From assembly GCA_028293765.1 (NCBI GenBank), contig JAQGOG010000037.1:26818-90817 (forward strand): a DNA stretch of 64,000 bases, in the 5' to 3' direction. Below the pieces are notes generated by a model. It did not search any database. It saw nothing but the letters and a program-made list of their open reading frames with translations, and had not been told where the DNA came from. The position numbers and the translations under genes are program-made. This document shows, in pieces, positions 63,526 through 64,000 of this stretch (the first letter of the stretch is position 1; each line of letters starts with the position of its first letter). The stretch is from Gammaproteobacteria bacterium (lineage in GTDB: Bacteria > Pseudomonadota > Gammaproteobacteria > Steroidobacterales > Steroidobacteraceae).

Positions 63526-64000
63526 ATGAGACGCTTGACAGTTCGGCTGCAGGTTACGGCAATCTTGCTTGGAATCTCACCGGTGTTGATGTGGCTGGGC
63601 TCTGCCGGCATTTCTTACGCCCAATCGATTCAACTACCTCCCTTGCCGAGCTGGTTTCCACCGGTGTGGAAGCAATCGCTCGCGGCGCCACGACCCTCTA
63701 ACACTCAACCGGGACGAACACCCGAGACCATCCCGCAGTTCAGCGAATCCAGCGACCCATCCGGTCGTGTTGCCACGTACCAGCCGAGCGGTGCCACAGC
63801 GACTGCAGGCAACGCATTTTTTACATCCCTGGGTACGAATGGCCGTACCTGCTTCACGTGCCATCAGCCGCAAAGTGGCTGGGGCATGAATCCGCAGTCT
63901 GCGAGAGCCATATTTTTTGCAACGCAAGGTAAGGATCCGCTGTTTGCCCCGGTGGACGGCGCGAATTGTCCTGATGCCGGAGCCGCTGCGCAGACCCTCG
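63526..64000 (+). CDS. Cytochrome c peroxidase-like protein (3' end outside window)
   Basis: The first 158 residues from ATG 63526 (GGAG about 9 nt upstream) have a signal peptide ending near GISYAQ, a Pro-rich linker and a haem c site CFTCH at 109-113 in NAFFTSLGTNGRTCFTCHQP. The following GWGMNPQSARAIFFATQGKDPLF pattern suggests the CCP/MauG superfamily, closer to the divergent 607-residue protein at 16579 than to the other two paralogues. The second haem domain would lie beyond the window. Confidence 0.78.
   Translation, partial: MRRLTVRLQVTAILLGISPVLMWLGSAGISYAQSIQLPPLPSWFPPVWKQSLAAPRPSNTQPGRTPETIPQFSESSDPSGRVATYQPSGATATAGNAFFTSLGTNGRTCFTCHQPQSGWGMNPQSARAIFFATQGKDPLFAPVDGANCPDAGAAAQTL

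Noticed and set aside
1..64000. CRISPR array, insertion sequence or rRNA operon
   Set aside because: No regular direct-repeat/spacer pattern, no transposase and no rRNA-like sequence was seen on reading the window.

Overview
This 64 kb window is a GC-rich bacterial chromosome segment, probably from a gammaproteobacterium of the Steroidobacteraceae/Nevskiales kind. That assignment is inference from gene content: a cyo-type quinol oxidase beside SURF1 and RegB/RegA, TonB-dependent receptors, PQQ dehydrogenases, many c-type cytochromes, HiPIP and an MHS transporter. No rRNA, tRNA, CRISPR array, insertion sequence or phage gene was recognised. The dominant theme is periplasmic redox chemistry and respiration, with a high density of two-component signalling.

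Layout. 1-5.7 kb (minus strand): two c-type cytochromes, a DUF885 protein, an ion channel, a small secreted protein, a decayed PQQ-dehydrogenase whose first 35 residues look like the start of an RND pump, and a small membrane protein. 5.8-9.5 kb (minus): a three-gene signalling operon (receiver lacking its phospho-acceptor, hybrid sensor kinase, OmpR-type regulator). 9.8-15.6 kb (plus): a complete tripartite RND efflux operon. 15.7-25.9 kb: small membrane protein, MerR/BldC-like regulator, two di-haem cytochrome peroxidase-like proteins, a 5'-truncated xanthine dehydrogenase-family fragment, a 3-hydroxyisobutyrate dehydrogenase-like enzyme, SelO, an ornithine cyclodeaminase-like enzyme and a GlcG/HbpS-like protein. 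26-30 kb: SulP transporter, MsrB, MHS transporter. 30.1-36.8 kb (plus): cyoABCD-SURF1-regB-regA. 36.8-50.2 kb: a ferritin-like remnant, AraC and MarR regulators, another di-haem peroxidase, a large winged-helix/ATPase regulator, an OmpR-type regulator, HAD phosphatase, a hybrid kinase, DUF2277, OsmC and HiPIP. 50.4-59.2 kb: TonB-dependent receptor, MFS transporter, a haem-containing PQQ alcohol dehydrogenase, then a His-rich DUF2946 protein, an outer-membrane barrel and a TlpA-like thioredoxin. 59.3-64 kb: MsrA, a mannose-1-phosphate guanylyltransferase-like gene, a Tat-exported aldo/keto reductase and the start of another cytochrome peroxidase-like gene.

The most unusual signal is not a gene. 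A two-block DNA element, TTWCA-NN-TGWAA followed 16-18 nt later by GMAAT/C, occurs 11 times in intergenic DNA (plus one inside the dead end of the PQQ remnant). For nine copies the next start codon in the matching orientation lies about 80-145 bp downstream. These copies precede the signalling operon, the RND pump, the PQQ alcohol dehydrogenase, the large ATPase regulator, the HIBADH-like enzyme and several tiny membrane or secreted proteins. I read it as the operator of an undescribed regulon whose regulator may itself be in this window. The regulator's identity is unknown.

How the parts fit (inference): PQQ alcohol dehydrogenase, cytochromes c and HiPIP would feed electrons toward terminal respiration. 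The quinol oxidase sits under the adjacent quinone/redox-sensing RegB-RegA pair. MsrA, MsrB, SelO, OsmC and the di-haem peroxidases suggest oxidative-stress defence.
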